From a virus, in the IMG/VR virus record IMGVR_UViG_3300043395_000840, positions 1 through 27,522 of that record: DNA of 27,522 nt. One strand, 5' to 3'. The notes beneath the pieces are model-generated. The model ran no database searches. It saw nothing but the letters and a program-made list of their open reading frames with translations, and was not told where the DNA came from. Shown piece by piece: positions 6,975-16,031 of the stretch (the stretch's first letter is position 1; every line of letters begins with the position of its first letter). The translations under genes and the position numbers were made by a program.

Positions 6975-7635
6975 AATCAAGAAAGCAGAATTTGAAAGCG
7001 AGTTTGACAGGAATGTTGAACTCGTTTCTGTTTACTTAGATGTTGATACGGATGAAGTCGAAAACATGACAGTATCAGAACTGAACAAACATCTGCATGA
7101 CCTTAACAGAATCCTAAACAAGAACTACAAACCGAAAGATGTCGTGCCAAATAGCGCGATTAGCCTTGCTAACTTCATCGACCTTGAAAGGTACTTACAA
7201 AACCCTGACAACTTTGGAAAGGTGTGCGCTATCCTTCATCGTGGCAAACGTCAAAACGAGTGGGGGCATTGGGAATATGAGCCTGTAAACTTTGACATCG
7301 AACAACGTGCAAAGCATTATGAAGATGCTGAGATTAATGATGTCGTTGGTGGGGTAAATGCGTACCTTAAATTTCGCGATTCAATACACTCTACGTATAA
7401 AACGATATTCTCAATTGATGAACCCGAACCGATTGAAACGGATGGATTGAGTGAAGCGGAAATACGCGATTTAGAAAGAGAACTTGAAAAACAAAAACAA
7501 GTTGCACAATATACTTGGGAGATTTTTGTATATTGGCTTGCTGATAACAAGTTGACGGACGTTGAAAAGGTACTCGAATTTCCTGTAATCTATGCGCTTA
7601 ACTTGGCATCAATGAAGAAATTAATAAACGAATGA
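6943..7635 (+). CDS. Tail assembly chaperone-like protein (second ORF)
   Basis: This 230-residue protein starts at ATG 6943, preceded by AAAGAGGCGAAAG (a possible SD-like AGAGG), and overlaps the first ORF by 32 bases. It is highly charged and helical, with a coiled-coil-like stretch EAEIRDLERELEKQKQ (about 174-189) and an Asp/Glu-rich N-terminal half. In the frame of this ORF, the sequence is open from 6931. The frame offset from the first ORF is +1 (equivalent to -2), so a frameshift fusion like that of the lambda G-GT or Mu chaperone pair is possible but not shown; independent initiation is equally likely. The lipoprotein gene follows with an ATGA overlap. Confidence 0.55.
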   Translation: MKVRDLIQINKIKKAEFESEFDRNVELVSVYLDVDTDEVENMTVSELNKHLHDLNRILNKNYKPKDVVPNSAISLANFIDLERYLQNPDNFGKVCAILHRGKRQNEWGHWEYEPVNFDIEQRAKHYEDAEINDVVGGVNAYLKFRDSIHSTYKTIFSIDEPEPIETDGLSEAEIRDLERELEKQKQVAQYTWEIFVYWLADNKLTDVEKVLEFPVIYALNLASMKKLINE

Positions 7636-7895
7636 TTATGAAAAAGACTATCATGCTATTTGCGGTTATCGCTTTGACCGCTTGCAAAAAAGAAACTCCA
7701 CAACCAACACCCGTACCAACTCCGCAAGGTTGCCAATGTGATGAAGTGCAATACTCACGAATCGACATGAATAACGCATGGACAATTGATTTCACCGTTC
7801 CTGCTTACGATGTAACGTGCGACAGTGTGCCAATGATTGAGGGAAGTTTTTATACTCCCGATTCATTGACCGTTCATATCGTTGACTGTTGGTAA
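7632..7895 (+). CDS. Phage-encoded lipoprotein
   Basis: This is an 87-residue protein with an N-terminal lipoprotein signal: MKKTIMLFAVIALTAC, a basic start, a hydrophobic core and the lipobox LTAC with the acylated Cys at about residue 18. The mature part begins KKETPQPTPVPTPQG, a proline/threonine-rich spacer, then a short beta-rich domain with two Cys pairs (C-Q-C near residue 33-36, others at about 62 and 86). ATG 7632 overlaps the previous stop as ATGA; ATG 7638 (MKKT) is the alternative start and gives a cleaner signal peptide. Phage lipoproteins often act in superinfection exclusion; a Rz1-like outer spanin is another option, although no Rz or holin neighbour is seen. Function is inferred. 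Confidence 0.75.
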   Translation: MIMKKTIMLFAVIALTACKKETPQPTPVPTPQGCQCDEVQYSRIDMNNAWTIDFTVPAYDVTCDSVPMIEGSFYTPDSLTVHIVDCW

Positions 7896-8315
7896 TTATC
7901 TCAGTGAATAAGGCGCGGTTGGTAGACCATACGGGTCATCAATCCATTTAAAGAATATGTTCACTTTCGGGTTGTTCAAAATCTTTGCGTAATCCAAAAG
8001 CGGGTATTCTTTTAACTGCCATTGCATAAACTCCTTTACGATTTCTGCGATTACTTCGCGAGTGTCTGAACGGCTTAACCATTGGTCGGTAATATCGAAT
8101 GCAGGCATATTGACTGTACCATCATCTAAGAAGAAATAGTAGTACACCGCATTGATTGTAATGTCAATCTTGTTTAACTCCAATGAACTGACAGCGGCAA
8201 CGCGTATCGAATCGCGCAAAGTGTAGGTGTCATATAAACCCAACTGCATGATTTGACGTTGCAGCGTTTTCGCTAACTTGTTACGTGTCGCATATTTGAC
8301 TTTGAACGTTCCCAT
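7896..8315 (-). CDS. HK97 gp10-like neck/tail completion protein
   Basis: This 139-residue protein is alpha/beta, with a run YYYFFLDDGT (residues about 58-67) that resembles the 'Y..fvE.G' motif of HK97-gp10-like head-tail joining proteins, and a Trp/Lys-rich helical tail. It is downstream of the tail terminator gene, which it touches by one base (8315). Its stop abuts the stop of the plus-strand lipoprotein (7893-7895 against 7896-7898) with no gap, so the two transcripts converge here and no terminator hairpin is visible. The role is inferred from size and place in the cluster. Confidence 0.55.
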   Translation of the reverse strand: MGTFKVKYATRNKLAKTLQRQIMQLGLYDTYTLRDSIRVAAVSSLELNKIDITINAVYYYFFLDDGTVNMPAFDITDQWLSRSDTREVIAEIVKEFMQWQLKEYPLLDYAKILNNPKVNIFFKWIDDPYGLPTAPYSLR

Positions 8316-8752
8316 CAGTCTCCAAAGTTAGTGTAATTCATGCAAATTTGCGGCAACTCAAAAGTGATTTGCGCAGACCATCCACCAACGTAATCCAAAT
8401 CAAAGTTATTTAAAGGCTCTGATGCCACTAAGGCAATCACATCAATAACGGGGTGATTTGTTTGGAAATGTAAATAAATGTCATTCATTAATAGCTGCAT
8501 CTCACTTACCACGTCGACAATGTTTGAACGGTCATCTGAAATACGATCTAAACAGTAAACCGTGAATGTGTGCGCAACTACATTCGTATAACTTTCCGAA
8601 CCTCTAAAAGCAAAGAAAACAAGCGGGTACGCTTCATCCTTAGTCGCTAGGTTTGGCATCTGTTCAGTAAACTCAAAGAATACTTTAGGATTTGTGGGAT
8701 GCGATGAAAGCCAAGTTTCAAGTTCGTTCTTTAGATATTTAATGCTTGTCAT
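8315..8752 (-). CDS. Tail terminator-like protein
   Basis: This 145-residue protein begins MTSIKYLKNELETWLSSHP and carries VFFAFRGSESYTN (about 46-58) and a C-terminal NFDLDYVGGWSAQITFELP (residues about 116-134). The D....G.....F.i..P ending is typical of tail terminator / tail completion proteins in siphoviruses, including Bacteroidota phages. It lies directly downstream of the tape measure gene with a 4-base overlap (8749-8752). It would cap the tail tube and join it to the neck. No catalytic residues are expected. A neck protein of the same size is the alternative. Confidence 0.55.
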   Translation of the reverse strand: MTSIKYLKNELETWLSSHPTNPKVFFEFTEQMPNLATKDEAYPLVFFAFRGSESYTNVVAHTFTVYCLDRISDDRSNIVDVVSEMQLLMNDIYLHFQTNHPVIDVIALVASEPLNNFDLDYVGGWSAQITFELPQICMNYTNFGD

Positions 8753-10653
8753 AATTTCGCTGAATTTTCGTATTTACTAACTTGATTCTGTGTGCTTGTA
8801 ACCTCGCTTTCACTTACAACCGCTTTGACTGTAATCATAGACAGGTCATTCTGTGAGTTAACGTTGTTCGCTTGGTTTCCGCTACCTTGGAAATTGAATG
8901 TCGGTTGCATTGCCGTAGGTGTAGCCGTTGCACTTGATGCTGTTGATGTTGGTGTAGCACCTCCGCCCTCGAACTCTGTTGCTTTAATCTTTGCGATGTT
9001 CGCCAAACCATTAGCAACTACGATTGCAGCCATAACCGCTCCGAGTATTGGATTGCCCGCTGTGGCAAATGCAGCCGTTGCACCTTTGTAGGTATCGATA
9101 GTAGCTGTTGCAATATTCATCGCCTTGTTGATTTTGAACGCTTTCTTTTGACGTTCTTTATCTTTACCCGCCCAAGCCTCGGCAACGTTTCCAATTGCGG
9201 CTAATCCATCTTTTGCAATTTGCAGATTTCGTTCACGTGCTGCTTTCTCTTTAGCCTCGTCATCATCTCGCTGCTTTTTCTTCTCAGCGTAGTAACGTTG
9301 CATCTCGTTCAACAGCACGTCGTTCTTTTCCTTTTCAGCGTTTAGCGTTTCAGGTGTTTGAAGTTTTCGCTGCTTTAATAATTCACTAAATGCTTCATTG
9401 TCTAAGCGTAGAAGTTCACGTCTTCGCTCATCCTCTAGCAATGCTATGATGCGCAGCCTTTCATCCGCTGTGTACTTTTCATTGCGTTTAATATCTTCAA
9501 TAGAACGCTTGTACTTTTCATCCGTTGCAGTACGTTCACGCGCTTCATCATCTTGGATTGCGTTTATGATTAAATCTTGAATTTCGCGTTCAATAGCGAT
9601 TCTATCGTCTCGGTATTTCTTAGCAGCCTCGGCTCTTCGCTTGGCTTCATCTTGTGCGTTCTTAACGGATGCATCGCTCGTTTTCTTCTCTTCGTCTTGA
9701 CGTTCTTTCGCATCCTTTTTTCGGATGTATGCAGCATCATCTTTCGTTTGCTGAATGATATCCAACTGCTCCTTTCGCTGCTCGCCAAGTTTTTTCAGTT
9801 CTTCCTTATCGACATCGCCTGAGATTAACATCTCTTTGATTCGAGCCTCAATTGCTTTTGCTCGCTCTTTAGCGGTCTGTCTAATTAGGAATTGCTTCTT
9901 TAACTCTAACTCGGTAGTGTTCTTACCATCCAACTCATCCATTCGGATTTGCTGATTGATAACCTTTGTACGGGATTCACCAAACTTCTCCCAAGCATCA
10001 GCACGCTTTTCGGCTGCCTCTGCTGCTGCTGCGGCTGCATCTTGTTCGGCATAGTTTGTAAGTTCTAGCCAATCCAAGAAATCCTTTATCTTTTGAATTA
10101 CCCAATCGATAGCCTCGCCAATAGCGCGGAATACATCGCCAATAGCATTTAGTATCGGTTTAAGTAGTCCGAGTTTATTGAGTAGTACACCAACGGCTGC
10201 AATGATTGCTGCAACGGCTGCGGCAATTAGGAATATAGGATTCATTAAGATAGTAGCACCCATCGAAATAAACGCCTTACCCAAGTTTCCGACAACCGAA
10301 ACCAATCCTTTGATTTGAGTGCCAAACTCTGCGGGGTTGATTGCTTTTATACGGTTTGCAAATAACGCAGCAGACTCCCCCGCACCCTCAAAGTCTAAGG
10401 ACGCAAGTTGACCGCGCATCAATCCAATAGCGTTACCCGCTTGCTCAAACTTTGAACCACTCGCAAATACGTTCGCTTTCTCGTTAGCATCCTTTAACTT
10501 GTCGGATAACTGACCGATATTATCGGATAAACGCGCTACCTCTGTCGGGTCAGTCGCATTAATCAACTCACCTCGTAATTGTTTTATCTGTTGCCGTACC
10601 TCGCGGACACCTCCGAGGGTTATTGGTACTTCGATTCCTCCTGCTACTGCCAT
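8749..10653 (-). CDS. Tape measure protein
   Basis: This 634-residue protein fits a tail tape measure. Residues 1-65 are helical and charged, residues 115-180 contain a hydrophobic region (TILMNPIFLIAAAVAAIIAA at about 134-153) like the membrane-inserting part of tape measures, residues 205-480 are a long, Lys/Glu/Ala/Gln-rich coiled-coil region, and residues about 520-560 form a second hydrophobic stretch near AVMAAIVVANG. By the usual rule of about 0.15 nm per residue, this predicts a tail near 95 nm. The recurrent ACATTATA-type element lies directly before the ATG. It is followed by the tail terminator-like gene. Confidence 0.93.
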   Translation of the reverse strand: MAVAGGIEVPITLGGVREVRQQIKQLRGELINATDPTEVARLSDNIGQLSDKLKDANEKANVFASGSKFEQAGNAIGLMRGQLASLDFEGAGESAALFANRIKAINPAEFGTQIKGLVSVVGNLGKAFISMGATILMNPIFLIAAAVAAIIAAVGVLLNKLGLLKPILNAIGDVFRAIGEAIDWVIQKIKDFLDWLELTNYAEQDAAAAAAEAAEKRADAWEKFGESRTKVINQQIRMDELDGKNTTELELKKQFLIRQTAKERAKAIEARIKEMLISGDVDKEELKKLGEQRKEQLDIIQQTKDDAAYIRKKDAKERQDEEKKTSDASVKNAQDEAKRRAEAAKKYRDDRIAIEREIQDLIINAIQDDEARERTATDEKYKRSIEDIKRNEKYTADERLRIIALLEDERRRELLRLDNEAFSELLKQRKLQTPETLNAEKEKNDVLLNEMQRYYAEKKKQRDDDEAKEKAARERNLQIAKDGLAAIGNVAEAWAGKDKERQKKAFKINKAMNIATATIDTYKGATAAFATAGNPILGAVMAAIVVANGLANIAKIKATEFEGGGATPTSTASSATATPTAMQPTFNFQGSGNQANNVNSQNDLSMITVKAVVSESEVTSTQNQVSKYENSAKL

Positions 10654-10667
10654 ACTTTATAATGTTA
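10654..10667 (-). promoter_or_regulatory. Recurrent late-gene leader element (tape measure copy)
   Basis: The minus strand reads TAACATTATAAAGT directly before the ATG at 10651-10653, in the 11-base gap after the upstream stop codon. It matches the ACATTATA core of the elements before genes starting at 3407 and 14835. Confidence 0.45.
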
Positions 10668-13436
10668 TTTATCCCAGAAAGTTAATGTCATCACCCACGG
10701 GATGTCAGTAGGTAGCACATCGTTTGACAACACACCGCCCGAATAAGTGTATAAATACAAGTCAGTACCTTGAATTGAAAAGCGCGCCGTGTTACCATCT
10801 GGTAAGTTACCATTGTGGAACGCTTCTAAGATTGTAGAACCTAGCAACTCAGTGTCACCATTTTCATCCATTAGGTATTCATCATCCTCAGTCAGTAACC
10901 AATCGTTATCCTCTGTCGTAAAGTACGTGTCGATTTGCGTGGTGACGAAGTTGGTGAACTTGTAAGTTCCTGTCGATACATAATCAGGACTCAATACGAC
11001 TTCATAGTCGTTTCGTAAAATCTGCTCAATCTCAGGTGCGTTTGTGGATGACTGAGAAACCAATGCTTTGTAAACGCGGTCACTCTTTTGCTCCACTCCG
11101 TTGATGTATTGAACTTTGATGTTACCCGCTACAATCTCGCCACTCTTTACAACGATTCCCGTTTGACCTGTCACATCTCCACCTTCTTCGACTACGTTGT
11201 TGATTTCGTAGAAACGCTTGGTTATATTATTTCTAATTGGCAAAGAATCCAAGAACACAGACGGTCTTGTTGGTCTGATTTTGAATGGTGCTAAACGAAT
11301 ACCCTCATCAATAGAAATTAGTTCAACTTTGGTGAGCGTTGACTTATTAGCGTTGTAATCAATAACGCGGTTGATATTCCACCATGCGCCCTCACAGTAT
11401 ATTTTATCGTTTAGTTTTAAAGATTGAATATCCGCTTCATTCAAATCGAAGTAAGCAGTGAGCATCTTACCGCTATTCAATTGTGCCATTGTTCTGCGCC
11501 AATACAAGTTGTAAAGGTTGTTTCCTGTTACAACTCCAATCGAATACAGGTAGTAATCACAAACACCGAAATTAATATCAAACGATGGGTTTGAAGGATT
11601 CTCAAAGTGCGATGCTTGCGAGTATGTAGATGAACTGACCGAACTACCCGCGTAATTTTCAACGATGATAGGTGTAGTCAATGACTCCGTGCCGTTATCG
11701 ATTAAGATTCGGATATTCGTCTTTGGTGAACTACCCAAAAGCATTGGAACAGTAGCACCGTATGAAGTCACCGCACTCGGAGTTGGTGAGAATACAATCT
11801 CTTTGCGATCAATGTCACGCACGTACTCATTGTCAAGCGTATACTCAACTTGTCCAAACGTCTCATTTGTAAATGACTTGTAAGCCTTGTTCACTTCGTC
11901 GGTGTCATCCTTGTACGAAAGTTGCACCTTCTTCTTTGTGATGTCTGGCAGGAACGCGATTACCTTATCACGGTCGTTCGCTAACTTTCTGCTCCAATCC
12001 TTTTCAGTGCCACTGTCGTAGTATTCGTCACGGTGTAGGAAAATGATGTTATCAGGTTGTAACTCATCAGGAACGGCAACCAAGTTGTACATGGTTAATA
12101 TTGACTTTACAAAGTCCGACTGCTTAACCTGTCGCGGGATAAATGAATTGACATCCACCGTGCCAAATAGACCGATGTTATTATCTGATGGGGTAATCGA
12201 ATAAGAACCGTTTAACGAAACAGAGTATAAAACATTTACAGTCGCATTCGTGTTGACGTTTCGCCACTGACCTTGCACTGATGCGTTGTTAACTATCAAT
12301 GCAAATGTGATAGTATCCCCTTGATTCAATCCAGTTACAGGAACATTTACCGTTGTTGAGTCGTTTAAGATAGTGTTTGCACCCGATACAATAGGATTCG
12401 ATACCAATTCATCCATGATTGGCGTGGTGCTTACAGGTAATCCGTTACGAAACACCCTTAAAGATGCGCGGTATCTTGCTTGACCATTTAAGAACGCACC
12501 TTGAAATTGATATTTCACCCTTGCATTTGTGGCAATCGGATTCGTAAGTGTAAGCAAACGTGCTACACTCAAACTGATATTAATGCTTTCACCCGTTGAA
12601 ACGTAGAACGGTGTACTGTATTGTCCCGTAGTTGGGTTGAATATTGATGCAGGATCGTTCGTTTCAGTAACGCTAGTTGCTTGCTGCGTGTTATTGATAT
12701 TGATAACCCCGTTGGTATGCGTTCCTGATGTGGTATTAGTTTTGTTAAACGCTACCCTATACGCATCAACGTTGATTTTTGTACCATCACCGTTATAAGG
12801 AATTACCAATTTATCAAACCGAGCATCTTGCAATCCTGACCACGTGTAAGATTTACCCGCCTTTGCGAAGATTCGGTCAAGGTAAGTCTTTGCATATATC
12901 CACGGCTTGAACTCCTTAACAGGAATGGTGTTGCTCGGTGTGTAGCAAGGGAAGTATTTGTAGCCGTTGTTCACATCATTCGTGAATGAGTTAACAATAT
13001 TTGCCGCGCTCAGTGTGTGGTTAAGGTCGGATAAATCAACCTCGTTCAGATATCGGTTGTTAATCGTTGTGAACAAATCCGCAGCCGTATCTTTTACAGC
13101 AACCGTGAAAGTTACCTTTTCGTGATTGACAGTAGAAGGTTCTTGCTTGTTGATTGATAGCAGTTGCAAGTATGCGCGCTCAACAATAGTAATACCGTTC
13201 TGAATAACGCTACACTCAGTCAGTGTATTTATGTTAAACGTGGCATCTTCAATGTTAACTTCGTACAAATGACCAAGCAACTCCAAGTTATTGAGTGAGC
13301 CTGTCAATTCAATCGACTTACTAAACGCACCACTCTTTGCGCTAATATCTCGGATGTCTTGAACACTGAAATTTAAGGGGATGTTTGTACCCTCAACAGG
13401 TTCTAAGTACCCTCCTGCTATTTGAATCTTAACCAT
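10665..13436 (-). CDS. Large distal tail / baseplate protein
   Basis: This 923-residue protein is a large structural tail protein. The N-terminal part (for example KSGAFSKSIELTGS, about 35-48) resembles the start of tail tip or baseplate-hub proteins from Bacteroidota siphoviruses, in which a beta-rich N-terminal domain attaches to the tail tube. The rest is beta-rich with many Thr/Asn/Val runs and no catalytic motif that I can recognise; a central segment DRDKVIAFLPDITKKKVQL looks like a folded domain, and the C-terminal 150 residues may form the host-contacting tip. It overlaps the 468-aa tail gene by 8 bases and precedes the tape measure, in the position of Dit/Tal genes. The precise name is not determined. 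Confidence 0.75.
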   Translation of the reverse strand: MVKIQIAGGYLEPVEGTNIPLNFSVQDIRDISAKSGAFSKSIELTGSLNNLELLGHLYEVNIEDATFNINTLTECSVIQNGITIVERAYLQLLSINKQEPSTVNHEKVTFTVAVKDTAADLFTTINNRYLNEVDLSDLNHTLSAANIVNSFTNDVNNGYKYFPCYTPSNTIPVKEFKPWIYAKTYLDRIFAKAGKSYTWSGLQDARFDKLVIPYNGDGTKINVDAYRVAFNKTNTTSGTHTNGVININNTQQATSVTETNDPASIFNPTTGQYSTPFYVSTGESINISLSVARLLTLTNPIATNARVKYQFQGAFLNGQARYRASLRVFRNGLPVSTTPIMDELVSNPIVSGANTILNDSTTVNVPVTGLNQGDTITFALIVNNASVQGQWRNVNTNATVNVLYSVSLNGSYSITPSDNNIGLFGTVDVNSFIPRQVKQSDFVKSILTMYNLVAVPDELQPDNIIFLHRDEYYDSGTEKDWSRKLANDRDKVIAFLPDITKKKVQLSYKDDTDEVNKAYKSFTNETFGQVEYTLDNEYVRDIDRKEIVFSPTPSAVTSYGATVPMLLGSSPKTNIRILIDNGTESLTTPIIVENYAGSSVSSSTYSQASHFENPSNPSFDINFGVCDYYLYSIGVVTGNNLYNLYWRRTMAQLNSGKMLTAYFDLNEADIQSLKLNDKIYCEGAWWNINRVIDYNANKSTLTKVELISIDEGIRLAPFKIRPTRPSVFLDSLPIRNNITKRFYEINNVVEEGGDVTGQTGIVVKSGEIVAGNIKVQYINGVEQKSDRVYKALVSQSSTNAPEIEQILRNDYEVVLSPDYVSTGTYKFTNFVTTQIDTYFTTEDNDWLLTEDDEYLMDENGDTELLGSTILEAFHNGNLPDGNTARFSIQGTDLYLYTYSGGVLSNDVLPTDIPWVMTLTFWDK

Positions 13437-14835
13437 TTACCGCTTCGTTATTTGAGTACTTAGCACTCAATGTGTACATGAATAGTTTAGCGTTCTGTGT
13501 GCGCTTAAATTCGGCGTTCGTTACATCTAACACAACAGGGTAAAAAGAGCCATCATCGAACAGAACTTTTTGAGGGGATTCAATCATCTGAAAGAATAGT
13601 TCTTGCATCTCTTTGTTTAAGTATTGCGTATTCAACTCAACCGACCTTTCAAGGTTGCTATTTACTTGAACCATCGCGCCTTCATTCGCTTTAGGAATCC
13701 ATTTAGTACCAGTCACAACACCTGTCAAATCGCGTGTGTACATTTCGCGTGTTACGTTTGTTCGTAGTGTACTCTTTAGTGTTACAGGAATCGATAGGAT
13801 TGAGCCGTACTTATCAATGAATAAGATTGATTTTTCCTCAATCGCGCATTGTTGACTGATATTTATACGATAAGATTTAGACTTTTGCCCACCATCATAC
13901 CAATACACATCGTAGTACTGTGTTGTAGGTTTAACGAGTGGCGCAGTACCCGATACCAAAGTCAGAGATGGTAGGTTATAAGTACCCACATTTGCCATTG
14001 TTATTTCGTCCGTTGCAACCATCGGTAAACTAAATACATCGCCCCCATCGTTTTCATAGCGCAATTCACCCGAACCGCTTGACTGTGTGCGGATGTTTAA
14101 AAGCAAAGGCGAGTTCTTAGATATGGTTATCTCACTCATTGGTGTGAGTAGTTGCTTAGTGTTACCCGTAAGCGTAAACCATGCGCCATCGTATGCGATT
14201 TCTTGTGCCGTATTGAATACGCCATTGAAAACGATTTGATTCGTGTAAGTGAGTATGTTCGTTGTTACAGTTCTTCGGTTGTCAGCGTATGTAATTGAAC
14301 CGTTAATCGTCGCATCTGTAACCGTACTCCAAAGCGTTCCAATAACAAAGAAACCTACACCCACTGAGGTGATAGTTTGATAGCCTTCAACTTGTGGGTT
14401 TGCTGCGCCTCCATCATCCTGAGTGATGTAAATTTGATCGCCCGCAACGTAACTATTTGTTACATTCACCTGAACGTACCCGCCTGAGTTAGTCAGTGAC
14501 GATGTGTAAGGAACTGAATCAATGTAACTTTCACCAACCTTCACATCAAACTTGTAAAATGAGTTAGTCGCGTTGAAAAATGATGTGGCATTCGCATTCT
14601 CAATTTCACCCGCAAGTTTTGACTGCAACAGTTTTGAGATGTCGGCATATCCGTAACCATCCCCAAAGCGCGGTTTTGGTTGGTATCGTGCGATGATGTT
14701 TGCCGTTCCCGCCTCGTAAACATCGAAGATGTAGTTGAACGCTTGCTTATTCTTATTGGTACTATCCACAATGTACGGCATCTTGTTAAATGCTGGATAG
14801 AACGTGTTCGGTTTTGCTATGAGTGTCTGAGCCAT
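13429..14835 (-). CDS. Distal tail protein
   Basis: This 468-residue protein is beta-rich with no signal peptide. The N-terminal segment MAQTLIAKPNTFYPAFNKM and the motif RYQPKPRFGDGYGYADISK (residues about 50-68) are features I associate with Bacteroidota phage tail proteins located between the terminase and the tape measure. It is probably part of the tail tip or baseplate, adjacent to the 923-aa protein, with which it overlaps by 8 bases (13429-13436). The recurrent leader element lies before its ATG (14833-14835), in the 14-base gap after the terminase stop. The role (Dit-like) is inferred. Confidence 0.65.
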   Translation of the reverse strand: MAQTLIAKPNTFYPAFNKMPYIVDSTNKNKQAFNYIFDVYEAGTANIIARYQPKPRFGDGYGYADISKLLQSKLAGEIENANATSFFNATNSFYKFDVKVGESYIDSVPYTSSLTNSGGYVQVNVTNSYVAGDQIYITQDDGGAANPQVEGYQTITSVGVGFFVIGTLWSTVTDATINGSITYADNRRTVTTNILTYTNQIVFNGVFNTAQEIAYDGAWFTLTGNTKQLLTPMSEITISKNSPLLLNIRTQSSGSGELRYENDGGDVFSLPMVATDEITMANVGTYNLPSLTLVSGTAPLVKPTTQYYDVYWYDGGQKSKSYRINISQQCAIEEKSILFIDKYGSILSIPVTLKSTLRTNVTREMYTRDLTGVVTGTKWIPKANEGAMVQVNSNLERSVELNTQYLNKEMQELFFQMIESPQKVLFDDGSFYPVVLDVTNAEFKRTQNAKLFMYTLSAKYSNNEAVNG

Positions 14836-14849
14836 AACTTATAATGTGT
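14836..14849 (-). promoter_or_regulatory. Recurrent late-gene leader element (copy before 468-aa tail gene)
   Basis: The minus strand reads ACACATTATAAGTT directly before ATG 14833-14835 and occupies the whole gap to the terminase stop. It is one of the best matches to the shared ACATTATA core. Confidence 0.45.
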
Positions 14850-16031
14850 TTAGAATGATTCGTAAACTGAACCTCCGTAGTTCGATGCTTTTATTTCCAT
14901 TGCTGCGTACCTTGCGGCATCCATTGCATCGTCGTTCTTCTTGTCGATTTGCTCGGATATAATACCGTTCATTACCTTTCGCTTATACAGTCTGTTTTCA
15001 CGTTGGATATTGATTGAGTCAGCATGTACATAGACTTTCATTTGGTTCATGAAGTTGATCCCAGCCTCCACGCTTTTATCAGCTTTCAGAACATAGAACC
15101 CAGCGTTATCTAAATCTGAAATCATTTCTGGTCGTGCGTGGTCACACATAATTTCGACCTCGCGAGAAACATCTTTTTTGCGCATTTCTTCAATGAGTGC
15201 GCTGGATGTTAACCCAGATTTATAAATGACTTCCTCTAAGAACAATTCATCCTCCCAAAACCACACCTTAACAAGTGCGGTAGGGTGTTGGAAACCAAAG
15301 TCAAGACCATAAACAAAGCGCGTGAATCGTTCGGGCTTTTCGGGTAGAACTTCCCAACGTGGATAAACCGCTTCCTGTAACATACCGACCTCGCCAAGTC
15401 CGTAAACTTGCCACCAATTCCACCAATATCCCTTAGTACCGTTTCGCTCCTCCGCTTCCGCTTTCGCTTTACGTTGCATCAAGTTATTTAGAACTGCATC
15501 TGGTATACCTTCATTATCTAGGTAGGTTAGTTTTAAGAACTCCGCATCGGGTTGGGTAAGGATTTCAGTGTGCGCCCAAAACTCCATATCCGCGTTAAAG
15601 TCCATCCACACTTCATTAGAACGGATGATAAGCGCATCCGCTATACCGTAGTCTATGTGATTTGCCTCGTTAAGAAATAGGATGTCACGCTTTCCAGCCG
15701 CTTTTGCCTTACCGACTGAATCGAATGATTTAAACTGCATGGTCGAACCGTTCAAGGCTTTGTAGACCATGTCAGTGCCGTTCCACTGTGCATCGTTCCA
15801 CCGCCCCTCATCCATCATGAAGTTTTTAAAGATGTCGATACATCCATCTTTCAAAGCTGGCAACGTTTCAGCCACGACCGTTATTTTGGTGCGTGGCTTA
15901 CTAAGTGCTTTGTCGTAAAGTATTGGTATAATGCCGTAAGTCTTTCCTGACGATGTACTCCCTTGAATGACTTTTTTGTTTCCTGTCATTCGGAGCATCT
16001 TCTTAACGGCTGTTGTTAATTGGAATGGCAT
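14850..16031 (-). CDS. Terminase large subunit
   Basis: This 393-residue protein is the DNA packaging motor. The Walker A loop is GSTSSGKT (24-31) and Walker B is ILFLNEAN (117-124), with Glu122 as the likely catalytic carboxylate. The C-terminal RNase H-like nuclease has YGLDFGFQHPTAL (Asp244), MCDHARPEM (Asp297) and NDDAMDAARYA (Asp367/368 and Asp371), the three acidic clusters expected of a headful or cos nuclease. It is somewhat shorter than many (400-450) but all motifs are present. Its ATG overlaps the small-subunit stop by one base (TAATG), so the two are translationally coupled. Confidence 0.96.
   Translation of the reverse strand: MPFQLTTAVKKMLRMTGNKKVIQGSTSSGKTYGIIPILYDKALSKPRTKITVVAETLPALKDGCIDIFKNFMMDEGRWNDAQWNGTDMVYKALNGSTMQFKSFDSVGKAKAAGKRDILFLNEANHIDYGIADALIIRSNEVWMDFNADMEFWAHTEILTQPDAEFLKLTYLDNEGIPDAVLNNLMQRKAKAEAEERNGTKGYWWNWWQVYGLGEVGMLQEAVYPRWEVLPEKPERFTRFVYGLDFGFQHPTALVKVWFWEDELFLEEVIYKSGLTSSALIEEMRKKDVSREVEIMCDHARPEMISDLDNAGFYVLKADKSVEAGINFMNQMKVYVHADSINIQRENRLYKRKVMNGIISEQIDKKNDDAMDAARYAAMEIKASNYGGSVYESF

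Noticed and set aside
8323-8330. TAACTTTG -7 box (minus strand) just before the gp10-like gene
   Set aside because: It lies inside the coding end of the tail terminator-like gene (codons for TNFG) and lacks the 12-bp upstream element, so it is probably chance.
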